A stretch of 64,000 nt of DNA, taken from positions 2,438,744 through 2,502,743 of the forward strand of contig OZ038323.1 in the NCBI GenBank assembly GCA_964035795.1. Reading direction: 5' to 3'. Within the stretch, counting starts at the first letter, position 1, and every line of letters starts with the position of its first letter. The translations under genes were made by a program, and so were the position numbers. Under the pieces are notes generated by a model. The model did no database searches. It saw only the letters and a program-made list of their open reading frames with translations, and was not told the DNA's origin. This document shows, in pieces, positions 42,036 through 63,150 of this stretch. The stretch is from Pterobdella sp. o SKG-2022. Lineage: Eukaryota > Annelida > Clitellata > Hirudinida > Piscicolidae.

Positions 42036-44351
42036 CTATTCATTATTTAAAAAAGTCCATATAATAAAAGTTTCACCATTGCCAGTAGCGACAAATTCAG
42101 TGATAGGCAAGTCAAATTTGTTTGAAATATAGCCATCATCCTTCAGCCAATCAGCACCGCCTGCGTCACACCTACATTGGTGTGGAGAACATGTCCCTTC
42201 TTCGCCGCATCTGGATGGTGGTGTTTAATTGGTGGATGGGGTTTTGAGCCTTTCATGCTGAACGATATAGGTGTTTTGAGTTGAAGTTTCTGTGATGATA
42301 TTACGAAGGTAAGCAAGAGAGCCATTTTTTAATGATGAAGTTTATATTAGTGGATATAAACTTTTATCTTTTATGAAGAATTCCGTCTTTATGTTTCATA
42401 ATAAAGAATTTTTTGCATTATTATTTATATATTTTTTTTGCTTTGAGAAACTTATGAAGATAGTAATTTAAGTCATTCATTTGGCCCTAGGGTGTAATGT
42501 AGAAGGATTTTCAAATATTCTGTTATAGTGGTTTGACATAAGCAAAGCAAAGCCGGAACTCTAAATTTTCATTTGATATTGAGAATAATTATAAATATGT
42601 AAATGAATTAAATCAAAACAAGGCATAAGAATATAATGATGTTTATGATGTAGCATCGCTGAAGATTGTTTATTCTACAAACAACTTCAGAATCAATACA
42701 GCATCAAAGCGTTGTGAAACTCGGTGATTAAAAGTATTAACGAACAAAAAATCATGCACACTCTCTAAACTTTACTATAACGGCACTTTTTCAGTGATAC
42801 TATCTTCAGCTCAGATTAATAACCTCCCATTCAACCAACCCCCTCCTCCTATGCCCCCAAACTCACTTGCACATAACGCCATTTTTGGTGACGTCATTGG
42901 AAGCTCCTCCCCAGTACTTCATTTGCTCTGAATACTTGTTCTTCCAGAAGACAAGTTTGGAGCCCTGCTTAGAGTTCATTGGAAAGTTCTTGCACTTCCA
43001 ACTCACCTGAGAATTGGTTAAGTGCCGATATGGAAGGCTGGTTCAATAGAACCATGTGGGTAAGTCTGGTGAGGTGTAGAGGAGTTTCAAATTAATGGTT
43101 ATTGGAAGATTTGAATAATATTTTTAAACATTCAAAAGTTTGTTAGAAAATGAATTTAAACATGAGATATTAATAAAAAATAGTTATAATTATTAAAAAA
43201 CTAAAAAGCTACAAACAAATATAACAAGATCAAAAAATATGAAAACATTAAATACATATTGCTTGCAATCCTTAGAGTTGTATACCAGAGTCCTCAAGTC
43301 TTCAGTACTCGTCTGCACCCCATCACTCGAATACACCAGTCTGTTTATTGTTCATAAAGTGCATTCCTTGGAAATATATTTTGTCAAATTTATTCATGAA
43401 GTATTTATATCCAAGGTTAGTACTCAGTGGTATGAGAATTTCAGTTTATATAGTATAAAGAACTTCAACGGTGTTGAATATTTTTAAGTTATATACATTT
43501 TATTGCTCAGCTGGTAGAGCATTAGATTAATTATCTAAAGTTACAGGGTTCGATCCTGCGTGGGCCGAAAATTAGCACCTATTTCAGTGTGTTTTCGCTA
43601 CCTTAAATTTGTAGCAAGAGCTTTGAAATACAAAGAAAAGCGCTTTATAAATACTGCATTACATTAAATTAAAATTTATGTATAAAGCATGCACTTAAGC
43701 ACATTCACAAAGCACTATAGTATCTAGATGAACCTGTAACTCTTTTCGCCACTGTTTAAGACGGCCACGCTTTGAGAAGTTTCATAGTTGGTATCTGCTC
43801 AGAACAACACAAATCATTGTATGCATAACGTTTATACAATATACAAGGTATCGAAGAAAAATATCATATGAAAAAACGTTTATTAGTTTGAAGATGATGG
43901 TTCAATCAATGTAAAAAAGATTACTAGATTAAGCTTCTGTTATCATATAGAGTTTATTTAATTGTTCTTCAAACAATATTTAATTAAATAAATTTCCAAT
44001 TCTTATATATAATTAAGTCATTTATGATTAAAGCGATGTTTTATAAGCTAATAGGTTAATTTCTCATATTTATATATCATTCAATACTCCAATAATGTCT
44101 ATTTTTTTTCTATTATCATACACAGTGAAATCAGTTGTATTCCCATGATTAAGCACAGGTAAACCATATAAAGATAGTTCTCTTATCAATATCTTATTTA
44201 ATTAAACTCATACTGATAGTAGTGGTGACTTTGAGGTCTTGGTTGGAACAGCCAACTCTAGTGGGTGTTGATGAAGAGGACCCTATGAACAAGGCGTTTA
44301 TATACGAATCTTCCTCGAGGCCTCTGTTGAAGGCATCTTGACAACTGGACA
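42036..44351 (-). other. Exons 16-20: fibrinogen-like C-terminal domain of Caspr type
   Basis: Exons 44214-44351, 43734-43794, 43256-43340, 42867-43006 and 42036-42210 have phases 1-1-2-0-2-stop. Motifs in order: [75 protein letters not shown] and LPITEF. The series C-x-C-G...YxCNCDA-xx-W-xx-D-x-G-x-L...LPVT is the hallmark of the fibrinogen-like region of Caspr/contactin-associated proteins and related invertebrate receptors. The 61-bp exon was found by requiring a phase 1 to phase 2 connector. Confidence 0.8.
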
Positions 44352-47300
44352 CTGTTTGAAGCATTATGGTGCTTAGAGCAGTATGGGAGTTGGTTTAATG
44401 ACTAGAAGTGTTCTATCGTAAAGAAATACTATAGAAACTCAGTTCAGTATGAACTATTTGAATTTTTAGTTTATTATCAAATTAAAAGAAAACTCAATTC
44501 TGTCGTCATAACAATTATATTTCAGTTTACTTAAAGTTTTTTAAATATAGATACTTTTTTCATTGCTATGAATTATTATTAATTGTGTTATGTTTAAGAT
44601 AGTGTAGAAAAGTAGATTTGAAACTGTCAACTAGAAACCACACAATGGCTTATGGAATCGATGAAGGAACCCGCAAAAACTCACCTCAACTAATACAACG
44701 AAAAGCTTTGTTAGTTAATGATCTTTTTTTTTTTAAGTACACTCATTAATTGCTAATTGAAATATAGAAACTATCTGATGGGGTTTTAAAAATATAAAGT
44801 TTAGTTCAAATAGAAACTAACTATCTTGTTTTATAATTCCTCCTGCCTGACTGTTATCCTTTATTATCAAATCTTTTTTATAAAACACCTAGAAGCTCAT
44901 ACTGCCTAAAACTATAGTTATCGAAGGCTTAGTACATGTGAGTTTTGGAGTGCAAAATTTTTGAAAGCAGGCGACAAAGGCAGAAAGGAACGCGATATAA
45001 CCATCATCAATAATGAATACTAGCGGCTTATGATGATGAATTCATTTAAATTATTTTTCTTATATAAGTTCTTCGTATCAATAAACTTTAAAATTTTAGT
45101 AACTTTTCAATAATACTAGCAGTATTTTTTTATCAATAATGAATTAAAGATCTTCATCAACAGGGAGTTTAAAATGATTATAGATGCGATAGTGTTGAAA
45201 ATGAAATGGTACTTCGCAGGTACAGCATATGCACCGGTGTCCATCATTATGGAAATGTTAAATAAATATTATGAAAAAATATAAATCGTCTTCCCTTATA
45301 GCTCAGTGGTTGAGCATTAGACTAATTATTTGAAAATACTGGGTTCGATCCCGTGTGGGCCGACAATTAGTAGTTCACATTGAGTAGCGCCCTGTAGAAC
45401 CAATCAATTGCGCAACCGAAATTCCAGCTAAGGGCGATCAAATGGTTGACAAAAAATATTAAAACACAATCTTGTATCTCTCTTTAATAATGATACTAAC
45501 GGTTTATCTTATTTTTTTTCACTGTTATAACAAAAAACAAGCTAAAAAACATGAGACTAGTTTAAACTAGAAGCTATATGATAATTAAAATTAATTTTGA
45601 AAGTTTAGTACAAATTTTAAACAATTCTTTAGTTTTTCCTTTTTAATATATTAAAAAGTGGGTTACTTCCTTCCTCCCTTATTTACTTACTTACTTACTT
45701 ACTTCAAGCAATAGATATTGTGCTAATTAGTATCTATTCATTTTATCCCTATTGAAGACAAACCATGAGGAAGACAATCAAAACGGTTGCAGTCTTTAGA
45801 GTCGGTGGTGGAGTCAGGATTGAGGCAAGGAAGTGAGTTTGGACCTGAAACGTTTGGGTTCATTGTTTGTTATAATTATCATTGAAGAATGTGTTATAAT
45901 GATTCTTAAATAGTATCTTATGATGTTTATTGAACAAAATGTTATAATAATTCGTTAAAAAAATCTTTAAATGATTTATAGAAATGTTTATAGAATGATG
46001 CAGATGAATGGTTATCAGGGTTAATTTGATTCTCAATTAGTTTAAAATCTTTCATTGGGAAAGTAGCATTAGTGAGTTCAAATTTAGTGCGCACCAACGC
46101 ATGTTTCAAAGTGCTTAATATATGCTTGTGTGTCTATTATATTCCTTGTGAGTTCAACTTACGAAAAGCTTCGTGTTATTATTTGTTTTTATTGATAGGT
46201 TAGTTTAGTTAATTGTTATATTTCTTTTTTATTTTGAAAACCCCTACCTTCTTTAGTTCTTGGACAATCTCTGGTTCTCGTTCTAATGCCATCAGCGCCA
46301 CAAGTCTTGCTACATCTTGACCACTCGGTCCATGCAGTCCATTCCGCGGGAGCTGTGTGTTGGTTGGTGGTCCTTTTGTATTGGGTGCTTGAGAACACGA
46401 TGCAGTTTTTGAAATGTGTTTTTATTGAAAGTTATGTTGTGCTGAAATTGGTGGGTTACTCTGAAAATTTTTTTTTCTTTAAAATTTTGCATTTGAGTTT
46501 TATTATTGGATAGTATTGTCGTTGAAGTTTTGTATGAGTAGTACCATATAAACTGATTCAATAATATGAAAACGTACGAAAAAAAATTTCGTAGTTATAA
46601 ACAAAACTATTGTACAAAAACAAAAACTAAGACCGAATAATACACAAAATTTTTCATAAGACGACCTTCCATCATCAAATGTAGTTTTCCAAACGAATCT
46701 GCATCACAATAATTCTAAAAAAAACCCACCAAACACCCTATACATCATTATTTAACCCACTGGGACAGGCGGGCAAGTTACAATCTCTGAACTCTTCCGG
46801 ACTTCCTTCACAGGTGCTGCCCCCATTCAGAGGCATGCTGCACTCTCGGTACCTGCGCTCCTTCCCACTTCCACACATCACTGAACACTCCAGCCACCTG
46901 CTCCACAAACTCCACTGCCCATCGACTTTTTGGTTGTTATTAATAGCAGGGTTTTCAGTTTTGCTTGATATTTCTCATATAGCATTCGGAGTGGTTATAG
47001 TGTTGCGGTATTTCAGTAATAATTTCTTTTTGAAAAATAAAAAATAAATATAACGTTGACTCAAAACTAATTTCAAAAAGTACACTATTCAAACATGAAA
47101 TTTTTTCCATCGTGAAGATCAAACTAACTCTTGCAGGGGTCATCGTTGCAGAACTCCTCTGACTGGCCTCCGTTTGCAGGACAATCTGCTCCGCCATGCT
47201 GTGGAGTATTGCACTCACGTAATCTGATCCTTTTACCGCCACCACAGGTAACACTACAACTACTCCACTCACCCCAACTGTTCCAAAAGCCATCAACTGT

Positions 47301-50300
47301 CAGCGATTTAAAAATAGATTTTACTTATATAGAAATAATCAATAGAAAGGCATTATTTGTATTATATAACTTTTATCGTGATGAACTGTTGCAAATGAAT
47401 ATTTCACACGGTGCTTTAAAGAAGGTGACAGCTGAAACAAGCGGGGGTCATTGAAGCTTACTCGGACATGGATTTGTGTTACAATCGGAGCTTTCTTGCG
47501 AGTTACCAGAGCAAGCATTACCTCCGTGCAATGGTTCTATGCAAAATCTACTTCGTGATTTTTGGCCTCCTCCGCATGATACATCACATTCAGTCCATTT
47601 TTGCCACTCATTCCACACACCATCGACTGGGGATTGTAGCGAGAGAAGAGATTTTAATGGCTGTGCTTTTATATGCAAGTATTCTTAAGTTGAACTTAGA
47701 AAACTGGCTTTTTTCGAAAATGGCATTTAAAATTTGAAACTTTCAATAAAATTAATAAATTTTTTTTCGATTTCCGAAAACATTTGAAACAAGTGAAAAT
47801 GATTAAAGTTACCTAAATTGCATAACATTTTTATATAAAAACCAGCCAATCTCAAATCTCTTCTCAATCGATCTATACCGACCCGGGCATGGTAGAGAGT
47901 TACAAGTTTGAACCTCGAAGGAAGTTCCTTCACAGGGTTTGCCACCATGTTTTGCTTCTTTGCACAATCTTTCTCTTCTCTGTGAACCTCCTCCGCAAGG
48001 TACATTACAAACAGACCAGTCGCTCCACGTTTCCCAAACACCATCAACTTAACGAATATTCAGCCGATTTTACCATTTAATGCGGGAACTAAGATGTGGT
48101 CATGTCAAAAATACAGCATATCAAGGTAATGATTACCTGGGCAAGGATCTGGGCTGCAGTTTTGGCGCTGTTCATTCTCTCCTTCACACTCCTTCCCGTC
48201 GAACTGCGCTAGAATCAGCAATTTTACTCAGTTAAATAAAAAAAAATAGGAAAAAATGGACGTACCAGGAGTGCAGAATCTCTTCCTGTTTTGAGACCCT
48301 CCACCACATGACACTGAACACTCAGACCACTCCTGCCAGGCTTGCCAGTAGGCATCCACTGCGATTTTTCGATGTGCAGTTGTAATTATACAGTATTTTT
48401 TATGTTCAAAAAGATGTGAAAATCACTCGATATGAAAACAACTTTTTTTAGACAGAATATAAGCCATAAATTCATTCTCAAATCGTGAAAAACTTATTGA
48501 CATAAGGTAGGAACACCCTTTATAAACTCAACTCAACTAAACTCAAATCTCCATTACACCACTTACCAGGACAAGGACCCTCTTCACACGCCATTTTGTC
48601 CACACTTTCACCTACACATTCTGCCCCGCCATTTTTGGGAGCAGGAAAACTACACGTTCTTGTTCTTATTTTTTTTCCATTGGCGCAAGTAACTGAACAC
48701 TGGGACCAACTGCTCCAGGCTGACCACCTTCCATCCACTATAGTGTTCATATATATATACCAAAGTGGTCTTAAAGATTTTAACATTTTCAGGCACTATT
48801 ACAATATAAGTTATCAATTCGTGTATATTTGAGGTTTTTGCTATAGATTTTTAATTTGAAATAAACGTGAGAGCTGTTATCTCACCGATGCATTGCATGT
48901 AAACTCGTTGATCACAAGAGCTCAAACTCCAATCAGAATGTGGACAGCTTATGAGACCGTTTGAGTTTTGGACACAATTAAAACTCACGTCTATCGATTC
49001 TTTGTCGTTGTATGTTGCACCAGAACCTTAGTATAAATTTATTTTTTATATAGAGAGCAAAATAAATTTTATAATTCAAGGTAGAATAATCCTACTTGTT
49101 TTTGATTGTTATATAATTATTATCCAATAATAAACGTATTTATATGCTTCTATCATTGGAAACTTACTTTTGAACGCCCCACTTTTGAAACCAGCTTCTT
49201 TACACACAACATCAGCATTCTCCTGCCTCCAATCTCTATAACATACCTGCAACCACCTGTCTAGTTCTTGACTCCATACCACCACAAAACCCCCTCCAAA
49301 CGTCCCGACCAACGAGTTATTAACAGGCAGTATGGTCACTGAAGCTGTATTATTTATATTAGAATTCAATATACGAGCTTAAATTATACAGAAATGTATT
49401 TTTCCCTAAAACAAGTGAATTGAAAAACTTGTGACATGATTAAAAAAATTTAAAAAATAAAATAGTACCTTGGTAATAATCTTTTTAAAAACTCGTTTAA
49501 AACTCACAAAATTCTCACATATAATAAAATGAATTTACAAAAATTCTGAAATACTTTATAAATAAAAAAGACACAAACCATCACACTCGATCGACAGACA
49601 AGTGACATTCTGCAGAGCAACTCCTTGGCAATCAGCATCAGCCGATGCATGCACGCAGGTTCTGCTTCTGCTCTTCACCCCGTCTCCGCACGTTTTGGTG
49701 GTAGAACAGTCACTCCATTGAGTCCATGTGTCCCAGTCTAGTGTTTTATGAGAACCGTTTGAAAGGGGTCATGAAAATAATTGGGATGTTTTGATGGCTG
49801 GTTTTTGTGGAGGTTTTTTATTGTAGACGGACTTTGAGATTTTTAGAGTGTATAAGAATTGATGTTCGTATGAACTAATATTGGTTTCATATAATTAACT
49901 AAAATTTTTTTACTCAAATATTCGAAAATATTGCACCTGAAAAGCTTAATTAAAAATTTCTTATATGCACTTCCATTAACTCACAGGGACACTCTTTGAC
50001 TTTACAAACAGCAATATCTTGAGCAGATCCTCCGCACCACTCCGAAGCGCCACTCAACCCACCCAAAACTTCATTACTGCCGTCCATGCATTTTCTGGTC
50101 CGTTTCTTCATCCCCTCTCCACATTGTTGAGAGCAAGAACTCCACTTGGACCATTCCGACCAGGCTATGTTGACTGTCAAAATGTTTGCAGTTTGACATA
50201 TAAACAACTTACAATGAGAATTTTCGAAAATATACTTAAATTCATGATTCTGAAAATAATCTCTGTAAGATAATTATCAAGCTCCCCATTCAAAATAAAT

Positions 50301-50938
50301 TGTTCATATTAAAGTGGCACGCAAACTTTTAATATTTTGATAATAAATAACTGTTGAACCTCTCGACTCGCATGTGGGTCCACTCCATAATGCACTACAA
50401 AAGCAGGTTCGACCGTTGTCGGACCTTGACAGGCATGTTCCCGCGTTCTTGCAGGGGTTTGTGAGGCATGGGTCCGCAGTCTGATGTAATAAACTTTGAA
50501 ATAGCTTTAAAAAACATACAATAGCAAAACTTCTATTCAAAAAATCTGTTGAAAAATTCCTTTAGTTTTTAATAAATATGATCTAAAGGATTATAATTGT
50601 TCACGAACTAGGTCAATAACGAAGGCTTCTCTCAAATAGTAAGTGTTTGTGGGCGAGCTTTTGAGAGATGAGGGCTGCGTGAGGTGAGTGGCAGAGTTAA
50701 GATCACATTTCTTGGATGTTGAATCAAAATTGTAAGACAGACAGTTTTGTATTTTGAGACAAGCTAAAGAACATTGAGTGACCAAAATGAAATCGTCAAA
50801 CGATTTTAACGAATGTCCTTCTAAGGCTTTTCCTTTCTTCGAGTGGTTCGAGGGAGCTTGTTTGAAGTCAAAGACTTGACAGTTTATAAAGTTTAAAGTT
50901 GAAATAACAAAAATTAATTTTAACACAATCCAACGCAT
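42036..50938 (-). CDS. Secreted mosaic protein: PAN-EGF-TSP1(2)-SRCR-TSP1(7)-fibrinogen-like
   Basis: Twenty minus-strand exons join in frame to 966 residues plus stop: 50609-50938, 50360-50480, 49985-50173, 49579-49737, 49168-49344, 48886-49026, 48567-48737, 48266-48358, 48137-48208, 47883-48047, 47462-47626, 47129-47296, 46761-46925, 46248-46352, 45764-45844, 44214-44351, 43734-43794, 43256-43340, 42867-43006 and 42036-42210. The start at 50938 opens a signal peptide ([18 protein letters not shown]). Domains follow in the order named; their positions are given in separate entries. Every module exon before the C-terminal domain begins and ends in phase 1, except that exon 1/EGF meet in phase 0. 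The protein is probably extracellular, acting in adhesion, matrix or pathogen/self recognition, as TSP1, SRCR and fibrinogen-like modules do elsewhere. A poly(A) signal (AATAAA, minus) lies at 42004-42009. I know of no named protein with this exact order. Ligand and tissue are unknown. Confidence 0.9.
43497..43670 (+). mobile_element. tRNA-derived SINE copy 2
   Basis: Head GCTCAGCTGGTAGAGCATTA (box A), anticodon arm TTAGA-TTAATTA-TCTAA with anticodon AAT, box B GGGTTCGATCCTG, then GTGGGCCGAAAATTAGCACC and tail AAGCGCTTTATAAATACTGC. It lies in the mosaic-gene intron between exons 17 and 18, opposite to transcription. Confidence 0.93.
45287..45374 (+). mobile_element. tRNA-derived SINE copy 3 (tRNA head only)
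   Basis: Head TTATAGCTCAGTGGTTGAGC, anticodon region TTAGA-CTAATTA, box B GGGTTCGATCCCG and GTGGGCCGACAATTAGTAG. The common body and tail are missing, so this copy is truncated at its 3' side. It lies in the intron between exons 15 and 16 of the mosaic gene. Confidence 0.85.
45764..48737 (-). other. Exons 7-15: TSP1 repeats 3 to 9
   Basis: Repeats 3 (48567-48737), 5 (47883-48047), 6 (47462-47626), 7 (47129-47296) and 8 (46761-46925) are single 1-1 phase exons opening with VDG-x-W and containing WSxCSVxCG-type cores. Repeat 4 is split over 48266-48358 and 48137-48208, and repeat 9 over 46248-46352 and 45764-45844. Repeat 8 has [12 protein letters not shown]. Repeat 9 lacks VDG ([20 protein letters not shown]) and has a shortened, less typical second half. 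Confidence 0.9.
48886..49344 (-). other. Exons 5-6: SRCR domain
   Basis: Split by one phase-1 intron (49027-49167). The first half has [21 protein letters not shown], the second has [20 protein letters not shown], then SSCDQ and YMQC. Six cysteines and the W-xx-VC-xxxW core identify a scavenger receptor cysteine-rich domain, placed between the second and third TSP1 repeats. Confidence 0.85.
49579..50173 (-). other. Exons 3-4: TSP1 repeats 1 and 2
   Basis: Repeat 1 (49985-50173) reads [20 protein letters not shown] then RTRKC, with an unusually long loop ([15 protein letters not shown]) before the last cysteines. Repeat 2 (49579-49737) reads [20 protein letters not shown] and SRSRTC. Both have the WxxW and CSxxCG cores that carry C-mannosylation and O-fucosylation in other TSP1 proteins. 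Neither shows the VDG lead-in of most later repeats. Confidence 0.9.
50360..50480 (-). other. Exon 2: EGF-like domain
   Basis: Six cysteines in the EGF arrangement: DPC, NPC, GTC, RTCFC and PTC. The exon starts in phase 0 after ATTACATCAG and ends in phase 1. No calcium-binding consensus is seen. Confidence 0.85.
50609..50938 (-). other. Exon 1: signal peptide and PAN/apple-like domain
   Basis: Residues 1-20 form a cleavable signal peptide. Residues about 25-105 have the PAN pattern: a central [19 protein letters not shown] block with the helix cysteines, then KKCDLNS and a terminal YYLREAF strand. The exon ends after DL at a GTTCGT donor, phase 0, which is a weak site but keeps frame with the next exon. 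Confidence 0.75.
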
Positions 50939-51959
50939 TATTTCTCAAATAATTGGAAGGGGCAAGCTTTCAAGTGATTACTTAATATAAATAAATCGAA
51001 CTGCATATTTACGCCTTGCTGAATGTTACCATAGAAGCCGATTAGTTTAATTTTAGGCTCAAGACTAATTTGGAAGTCTCCCAGAATCAATGGCTCGCAC
51101 GAAAAATTTATATGGGATAAAGGTTGAATAATTGATTAGCATCACCAGCGAATGAAACAAAACATTAAATGAGCTATATTGATTGAAATTGAAGCTTTTC
51201 TCGATTACAGATTAGATTAGTATATGTTGAAATATATTAGTATATATGTGATTTATACATCACATAAATACTAAACATACGGGAGAGCCTGGAGATAAGA
51301 AAAATAAATTGGTAATGAATGACTACAATGACCCACAGTTGCAGGTGGAAACAAGTGCCTATGACCCAATACTGATGATGTTGCAAAAATTGAACAACAA
51401 GAACTTGGAAAAAGCAAAAAAGAGAAAGCATCGAGATTAATTTCTCTACATCAGAAAAAAATTTTTCTTTAAAGTTACAAATTAACATTGAAATAATAGC
51501 ATTGAAAAATAAGTTGTTTCTAAATTAGTTTATAACCAAATTTATTACTTATAGTTTTTGTTTAAACAGCTTCATAACCATAGTTACTAAATAACTTTTT
51601 TTCCGCTAATGTTTTAATATAAGGCTAAACGTATCGAAAATTAAAGCTATTTTGCTCAATAAATTTACTAAAATTTTTCCATAATTCGACGTAAAAAATT
51701 GTCAAATATTATTTATAAGTAAATTTAAGATGTCTCTAAAAAGTGATGTATACACCTATTTTTGATGTATAAATTATCAAAACCTTTATATTTTGAATGT
51801 AATTTTGTTAAACATATTTCGTATTTTATATCATTGACGCAGGCTTTAAATAAAATTGATAAAAATTCCCTGAAAAGATCTGAGGTATCAGATAATCATT
51901 GATTAGAAAACAAATCCGAAATAATAAGAGCAATGTAATAATCTAGAAGGATGATGATT
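50939..51959. other. Spacer between ADSL and the mosaic gene
   Basis: About 1 kb containing the ADSL 3' flank and the presumed promoter of the mosaic gene. 51605-51705 resembles one arm of the foldback element at 55603-55775. No promoter motif is assignable. Confidence 0.5.
51605..51705. repeat. Partial copy of the 55603-55775 foldback family
   Basis: Shares GCTAATGTTTTAATATAAGG-, TTGCTCAATAAATTTA- and TCGACGTAAAAAATTG-type blocks with the right half of the element at 55603-55775, in the same orientation. Confidence 0.6.
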
Positions 51960-61098
<9,139 letters not shown>

Positions 61099-61826
61099 GA
61101 CTTCATAATTTTTTAAATATATGATTTAAATATTTCATTTCAATATTGTCTTTAAAAATTTTTTTTGTTGCGTTTGTAGCATTATTTGAATCCACAATCA
61201 TCTTGATATTACTTTTTCAATACATCTGATTGATGGTTAAGGATTTGTTTTTAAAAAAAAATTAATTATCTTTTTTTAAGATAGTTCAAACTAGTTTTTA
61301 AAAATTAAGTTTAATGGCTAAAATATGTCTTAAAATTTGAGATTTATAAATGATATATTATTTAATTTTATCTTTTATCACAAATAAAGTTTTTAATCAA
61401 ATGACAAGTTTTGTTTGAACTTAAATTTATTTTATATATAACCAAAGTTTACTTCAGCAGCATCTTAATTATTCAAAACTATAATATGAAAATAACTCAT
61501 TGGGGTGATAAAAGGCCAGTGAGATTCATTAGTACTTGAAGTTATTGGTGCATTCAAAGAAACTTCCATGAACAATATCAACTATTTTGTTGATTTAGAA
61601 AACCAACTTATATAATTGCATTTATAAACTCGGAAGAATCTCTAAACAGCAATACAATAGCTCGCAAATGAATAATAACAATGTATTATAAATATAACTC
61701 TTAGTCGACTCAAATGGCGCAAAAAAAAGAGTTTTTCAATTTTAAATTTCATTTTTTTTTGAAATTATTGATGCGTGATCAAAATTGTGCATTCAAGCTT
61801 CACAACTATTTGAGTTCATATTCAAA

Positions 61827-61829
61827 CTT

Positions 61830-61915
<86 letters not shown>

Positions 61916-61957
61916 GAACTAACTAACTAACTAACGAACTAACTAACTAACTAACTA
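61827..61957. repeat. (AACT)n microsatellite with CGAACT variants
   Basis: About 130 bp of tetranucleotide repeat; two units read AACG instead of AACT (near 61915 and 61935). Confidence 0.97.
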
Positions 61958-62772
61958 TTATCTAGAATTATTGATACGAATTGGATAAAAATCTCAAAGA
62001 TTTTTTTTAGTTTCTTGGCCTTTTTAATTGAGTAACTGTTGTGCATATTTTTTTGGTCTAGGTAATAGTTAGCACATTCTCAAATTGGCAATAGGTTTGC
62101 CTACTTATCTATCTATATTAAAATTTGTTTAGTTTTGGCGTGCCCTCAAAAAGGCATGTTTTCACAACAGAGCTGGTTGGTGGGAAGATATAACGTTTAG
62201 GGCCTCTATGGAATTTCACCCACATATATTTCATAAAGTTTTTGAAACTAATCAAAAATTAACAATCTGCATTCAATACAGTTTCAAACACACCACTGTT
62301 TTGAAAGTTTTGACTTTATAAAATTATAAAAAACGTGATTGAGTTTTAATGCCAATAAACAAAATTCAAAAAACCTTGGTGTGAAAATAGTTATGAAAAA
62401 TTTTATTCAAATAGAGCATTCAAAGATAATATCTATTCAAATAACATGAAAACAATGAGAGTTGTTTTGAAATATTTGAGTTTTCAAAGGAATTGCAATG
62501 AAAAATTCTATTATACCTCAAATCTTTCTTAATGTTTTCAATTGAAACTTCTAAAGCCATTGAGTTCAAATCTAGTCTTCTTCTATAGTGTATTGAAGTG
62601 ATTTGAAAGCTGACGTTTAAGCTAGAGTATAAAAAATTTTGGAGTATTTACCGAAAGAAAGTGAAATATTTTTGTGCATTTTATTTGAAGCTATACATAT
62701 CTTTGAATGCTATTTCACAGAATAAAGAATTTGTGGAAAAACACCGCTCAACTCTTTTTGGTCTTTGAGTCA

Positions 62773-63150
62773 TTAACTCGTTTGTGCCCATTGATCTCAT
62801 ATGAGATCACTCGCATCTAACAGTTTTACTAATTATTGGTTAACATTTCTCAAAATCCAATTAATTTTTTTTCTTAACTAGGGTTGTATCTTCAATATTG
62901 AATTTATTTTTCTTGAATTTTCAATTTTAATTTTGTGATATTTAAGCTTAAAATTTTTCAAATTTCACTTTTATGGGCGTTTATCGAAAACATTTAATTA
63001 AGGCATAGTAATTTATTTTTATTTTAGAACAAAATAAAATATTTTTAAGTTATCTTTAATTAATACTATAAAATTTTAAAACTCGAGATACATAAAAAAT
63101 TAACAGAATAAAGGCATTAAAAGTTGCTGATCAATGGGCACAAGTGTTAG
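62773..63150. mobile_element. Probable piggyBac-like MITE
   Basis: Left end TTAACTCGTTTGTGCCCATT and right end (complement) CTAACACTTGTGCCCATTG, both followed by GATC, face each other 378 bp apart. The left terminal repeat continues into the 18-bp perfect palindrome TGATCTCATATGAGATCA (62792-62809). TTAA at the left border and CTAA at the right fit a degraded piggyBac-type TTAA target. No transposase is inside. Confidence 0.55.

Noticed and set aside
43497..43570. Functional tRNA-Ile gene
   Set aside because: The head lacks a proper acceptor stem and is followed by the shared SINE body and tail, so it is a SINE, as are the heads at 45287 and 56633.
46216..46561. Separate small TSP1 gene
   Set aside because: It is repeat 9 of the large mosaic gene; phases and spacing join it to the exons on both sides.
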